Source of the DNA: Larkinella humicola
GTDB lineage: Bacteria > Bacteroidota > Bacteroidia > Cytophagales > Spirosomataceae
Assembly (NCBI RefSeq): GCF_008727875.1
Contig: NZ_VTWS01000005.1
Span: 434,001-498,000 of the forward strand
DNA length: 64,000 nucleotides
Reading direction: 5' to 3'
Numbering within the stretch: the stretch's first letter is position 1; the number at the start of each line of letters is the position of its first letter. Made by a program: the position numbers and the translations under genes. This document shows positions 60,543 through 64,000 of the stretch, in pieces. The notes beneath the pieces were generated by a model, which worked only from the letters and a program-made list of their open reading frames with translations, was not told where the DNA came from and ran no database searches.

Positions 60543-63272
60543 ATGAACACTCCTCAACCACCCGCCTGGGCCGACCGTTTGCTGAAGGGATTGTGCCCTC
60601 CCGCTTTGCAGGAAGAACTCCTGGGTGATCTGCACGAGCAGTTTGCCGATCAGGTCGCCGAGTTTGGTGTCCGGAAAGCCCGTCGGCTGTACACGCTGGA
60701 AGTGATCAAATTCTGCCGACCGTATTTCCTGAAACGACGAACGGCCCCTTTCATAAAACCGTCTGCCAATCCAGTTTCAAAAACCGCTCACCGATCCCAT
60801 TTTAGTGACGAACGCCAACCTTTTTTTCTGCAACCAGACATGCTCCGTAATTATTTAAAGATCGCCTTTCGTAACCTCTGGAAGAGCAAGAGCTACGCGG
60901 CTATCAATGTGGTGGGCCTTTCGGTGGCCTTCTGCATCTGCGTTTTTCTGTTCCTGACGTCCTATCTACAGTTGACCTACGACTCCTTTCATCAGGATGG
61001 CGACCGGATCTTCAAGACCTATCTTTTCTCGAATGACCCGGAAAAAGCGACGCGCAGTGCCAACATGCCGCTGCCCTTTGTACCGGCTCTGAAAGCCGAC
61101 TATCCCGAACTGGAAGCCGCAACGCGGATTATGAGCGGCCGGAAAAGCCTGGTAGAAGCGAAAGGGAAGTATTTCGACAAGCTCCTGCTGCACACCGATC
61201 AGGATTTCTTAAAACTATTTTCATTTCCTTTCCTCAAAGGAAACCGGGAAATCGCGCTTCGTGACCTGAGCAGCATCGTCCTCAGCGAGAACATGGCGAC
61301 GGCGATTTTTGGCACTGAAAACCCGATGGGAAAAACCGTGCTGGTGGGCCGCGACGCCGATCAGAAGCAGTACGTCGTCACCGGCGTCATCGGCGATGCC
61401 CCCTACAACAATTCGTCGATTCAGTACGATGCCCTGGTCCGAATCGAAAATGCGCCGAATTATCAGAATAACAAGGACCAGTGGAATGGCCATTTTTATA
61501 CGGTTTACCTAAAATTGCCGCCCCAGGTCGATCAGGCATCGTTCGAAAACCGCCTGAAACCATTTGCCCAAAAATACTTCTCCGGTGCGCTGAAAGACCT
61601 CAAAGAGAAAAAAGCCCAGCCCGATCAACGGGGTGATTTGTTTGCCATCCGATTGCAGCAGCTTTCCAAGGTACATTTTGACCGGGACATAGCCGGCGGA
61701 AAAGGTACCCCGATTGCGATTGTGTATACGCTGCTGGGAATGGCCTTTTTTATCCTGCTGATTGCCTGCATCAATTTTATCAACCTGAGCATCGCCCGGT
61801 CGTTCACCCGCGCCCGGGAAGTTGGCGTCCGGAAATCGTTGGGAGCGCTCAAAAACCAGCTTTTTGTCCAGATCTGGGGCGAATCGACCCTGCTGTGTCT
61901 GATGGGTTTTTTAGCGGGTATACTCCTCACCTACCTGCTGATGCCGCAGTTTAACGCCACGTTCGACGCCCGGCTGAAACTGGAATACATGCTCAAACCC
62001 GATTTTGTGGGCCTGATTCTCGGCGTATTTACACTCGTTACCTTCGTGGCCGGGGGCTATCCGGCCTGGCAAATGGCGAGGTTCAACGCGGTGGAAGTGC
62101 TAAAAGGCAAACTGTCGATGAAACGACCGGGCATTTTACGCAATTCCCTGATCGTTACCCAGTTCGCAATGTCGTGTTTGCTGGCCTGCTGCACCATCAT
62201 TGCTGCCCAGCAGGTCGATCATCTGCGCACCCGGCCGCTCGGTTTTGAAAAAGAACAGGTCATCAGCATTCCGGTGGGCAATCAGGTGGACGGCCGGCAG
62301 GTGCTCGGGCGATTGCGAAACAAACTGGCAACTGATCCTGCGGTGCTGGCCGTAACGGGCACGAGCGTCAACATCGGTCGCGGGCGGGATCGGGTCAGTT
62401 CGCGAACCTCCCTCGGATTTAAATACAAGGGAAAAGATGTGGCGACGGATATCCTGTTGGTCGATTATGATTACCTGAAGACCCTGAATATAAAACCCGT
62501 AGCGGGCCGTGACTTTAATCGCTCCTATTCGACGGATTCGGTAAACCGGATTATTATTACCGAAAGCATGGCCAAAATGCTGGGCGAACCCAAACCGGTG
62601 GGTCTGTTTATGGGCGAAGATGAAGATACGACGGGCACCAAATCGGAAATTATCGGCGTCATTCCGGATTTCCATTTGTATTCGCTAGCCGATGAAAACC
62701 GCCCCATCACGATGCATCTTTCCCATTCGGAAACCATTCATTACATCTTTATCCGCGTCACTCCGCAAAGTCTGGCGGGTTCGATGGAGAAGCTGAAAGC
62801 GGTCTGGCAGGAAGTGGCCCCGCAATCGGAATTCATGGGTACGTTCATGGACGCCAATGTCGATGCGTGGTACCAGAACGAGGAACAGATGGCAAAAATC
62901 TGCAGCCTGGCTTCTGGCATCGCCATTCTGTTGTCGTGTCTGGGTCTGTTCGCCGTCGCCATGATGGTGATCGAGCAGCGGACGAAAGAAATCGGGATTC
63001 GGAAAGTGATGGGCGCCAGCATTCCGAACATCATCGTGGTTCTTTCACGGGACTTTGTCAAGCTGGTGCTGATCGCCCTGCTGATTGCCCTTCCGATTGC
63101 CTGGTTTTTGATGAATACGTGGCTCGACAACTACCGGGAGCGTATTCAGATCAGTCTCTGGGTTTTTGCCGGTGTGAGCCTGTCTGCTCTTCTGATTGCG
63201 CTGGCGACGGTCAGTTTCCAGACCATCAAAGCCGCCCTGGTGAATCCGGTGAAAAGCTTACGCAGTGAATGA
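60543..63272 (+). CDS. ABC transporter permease (FtsX/MacB type, permease prefix domain)
   Basis: 909 residues. A short N-terminal prefix domain (about 1-65, LLKGLCPPALQEELLGDLHE) precedes two FtsX/MacB_PCD halves. Transmembrane helices lie near 118-140, 392-415, 450-475, 490-510, 533-555, 795-815, 845-865 and 880-900, with periplasmic domains between. No ATPase is encoded here, so a separate partner energises it. It follows PadR by 3 bp. Proteins of this type are very numerous in Spirosoma-like genomes. Cargo unknown. Confidence 0.92.
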   Translation: MNTPQPPAWADRLLKGLCPPALQEELLGDLHEQFADQVAEFGVRKARRLYTLEVIKFCRPYFLKRRTAPFIKPSANPVSKTAHRSHFSDERQPFFLQPDMLRNYLKIAFRNLWKSKSYAAINVVGLSVAFCICVFLFLTSYLQLTYDSFHQDGDRIFKTYLFSNDPEKATRSANMPLPFVPALKADYPELEAATRIMSGRKSLVEAKGKYFDKLLLHTDQDFLKLFSFPFLKGNREIALRDLSSIVLSENMATAIFGTENPMGKTVLVGRDADQKQYVVTGVIGDAPYNNSSIQYDALVRIENAPNYQNNKDQWNGHFYTVYLKLPPQVDQASFENRLKPFAQKYFSGALKDLKEKKAQPDQRGDLFAIRLQQLSKVHFDRDIAGGKGTPIAIVYTLLGMAFFILLIACINFINLSIARSFTRAREVGVRKSLGALKNQLFVQIWGESTLLCLMGFLAGILLTYLLMPQFNATFDARLKLEYMLKPDFVGLILGVFTLVTFVAGGYPAWQMARFNAVEVLKGKLSMKRPGILRNSLIVTQFAMSCLLACCTIIAAQQVDHLRTRPLGFEKEQVISIPVGNQVDGRQVLGRLRNKLATDPAVLAVTGTSVNIGRGRDRVSSRTSLGFKYKGKDVATDILLVDYDYLKTLNIKPVAGRDFNRSYSTDSVNRIIITESMAKMLGEPKPVGLFMGEDEDTTGTKSEIIGVIPDFHLYSLADENRPITMHLSHSETIHYIFIRVTPQSLAGSMEKLKAVWQEVAPQSEFMGTFMDANVDAWYQNEEQMAKICSLASGIAILLSCLGLFAVAMMVIEQRTKEIGIRKVMGASIPNIIVVLSRDFVKLVLIALLIALPIAWFLMNTWLDNYRERIQISLWVFAGVSLSALLIALATVSFQTIKAALVNPVKSLRSE

Positions 63273-63290
63273 AACCAAACAACAGATTCC

Positions 63291-63638
63291 ATGAAACTCC
63301 TTTTTTTCAGCCTGATACTAACCATCGGCACGGCCGCAATGGCCCAATCTTCGCTGCGAACGCGCATCAGCGACGACGAGAAAACGCTCTCGATCCGGAT
63401 CGACGGCACGCAAAACGGACGTAAAATCCATTTCAACCGGGCATTCGATGTGTCGGACATGAGTGCGCTGCGCAAGGAAATGCTCAAATACCGGGTCTAC
63501 ACGTCCCTCGGTATTTCGCCACCACTGCATGAAATGCCGTGGGTCATTCTGACGGTTTTAGGAGTCTTGGTCGTATTTTTCACGGGATTAGTCCTCCGGT
63601 TCCGGCCGGTAAAGCCGGCGCGGCTTCGGCCGCTATAA
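63291..63638 (+). CDS. small exported protein with a C-terminal transmembrane helix
   Basis: 115 residues. Signal peptide (to about 18, ending AMAQS), a short beta domain (TRISDDEKTLSIRIDGTQ, IHFNRAFDVSDM), then a transmembrane helix (about 83-105, VILTVLGVLVVFFTGLVL). It follows the permease by 18 bp and is likely part of its operon. Role unknown. Confidence 0.7.
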   Translation: MKLLFFSLILTIGTAAMAQSSLRTRISDDEKTLSIRIDGTQNGRKIHFNRAFDVSDMSALRKEMLKYRVYTSLGISPPLHEMPWVILTVLGVLVVFFTGLVLRFRPVKPARLRPL

Positions 63639-63724
63639 GCATTCAATTAGCCATCCCTACAGATGACCGATCAAATTCCAAGGAAGAGTATTCTTGAAAC
63701 CACATAAACCGGAAACAGGGCAAT

Positions 63725-64000
63725 TCACCGGCCTTTCAGTGTGTATTGAATCGACGCGACACCTTGCACCGTTTTTCTACCAACTCCCGGCACGTACACG
63801 GTATTGTTCAATAAATCCGGTTTCCCGAAAACATACGCATTGGCCTGAATGCCCAAATCCAACGTTAAACGCGAAGCGAGATTAGTCCTGAATCCACCTG
63901 TAATGCCGGCACTCAACCTATCGTTTTTTTGGGCAGCGGCACTTTCAAGGGGATAACAAGGCGCCACAATGCATTCAATTACCTGATAGTTCGTGCCAGA
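63725..64000 (-). CDS. outer-membrane beta-barrel protein, C-terminal part
   Basis: The minus-strand frame is open to the window end, so only about 91 C-terminal residues are seen. ASRLTLDLGIQANAYVFG and VQGVASIQYTLKGR are amphipathic strands like those ending an OmpA/opacity-type barrel. The start lies outside the window. Convergent with the permease operon. Confidence 0.65.
   Translation of the reverse strand, partial: SGTNYQVIECIVAPCYPLESAAAQKNDRLSAGITGGFRTNLASRLTLDLGIQANAYVFGKPDLLNNTVYVPGVGRKTVQGVASIQYTLKGR

Overview
The window reads as chromosomal DNA of a Bacteroidota bacterium of the order Cytophagales, probably Spirosoma/Larkinella-like. Support comes from a type IX secretion C-terminal domain on a very large secreted protein, a TonB receptor paired with a DUF4249 lipoprotein, promoter-like elements of the TTG-N19-TAnnTTTG type, a LytTR regulator without a receiver, and a PadR regulator beside FtsX/MacB-type permeases. 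The genus call is an impression. No tRNA, rRNA, CRISPR array, transposase or phage gene was seen.

Region 1 (1-12648, + strand) is a cytoplasmic/inner-membrane operon: the C-terminus of an SrfB-like protein (HSP70/actin-like ATPase motifs), a coiled-coil protein, an SrfC-like P-loop GTPase, a membrane-anchored subtilisin, two accessory proteins that share an N-terminal module with the subtilisin, and an A+T-rich SIR2-GAF protein.

Region 2 (12656-25243, - strand) is a ten-gene operon in which every product carries a signal peptide. It encodes four caspase-like C14 peptidases in two motif classes, an M48 metalloprotease, a DUF4384 protein, a CsgG-like protein and three unknowns. It converges on region 1 with only 7 bp between stop codons.

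Region 3 (25953-31478, - strand) is a second tight operon: a two-TM coiled-coil protein, an ABC exporter, a Ser/Thr kinase, a class II cyclic-nucleotide phosphodiesterase and a small membrane protein. Regions 1-3 together look like one multi-protease, NTPase- and kinase-regulated conflict or envelope-stress island. This is the best candidate for an undescribed system here; its function is inferred.

Region 4 (31621-45660) holds surface and polysaccharide genes: DUF4249/TonB receptor, sugar phosphotransferase, LytTR regulator, heparinase-like lyase and a 1694-residue T9SS protein with nine Ig-like repeats. A repeated TATCAGACA word clusters in its intergenic DNA.

Region 5 (46230-64000) is mostly housekeeping: GH13 amylase-like protein, truncated globin, DUF1304, pyrR, pth, metG, epimerase, TPR protein, MscS channel, GT9 transferase and PadR/ABC permease. 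It also contains a candidate small RNA (50423-50664) and a mosaic two-gene ATPase/Toprim-like module (52959-54504).
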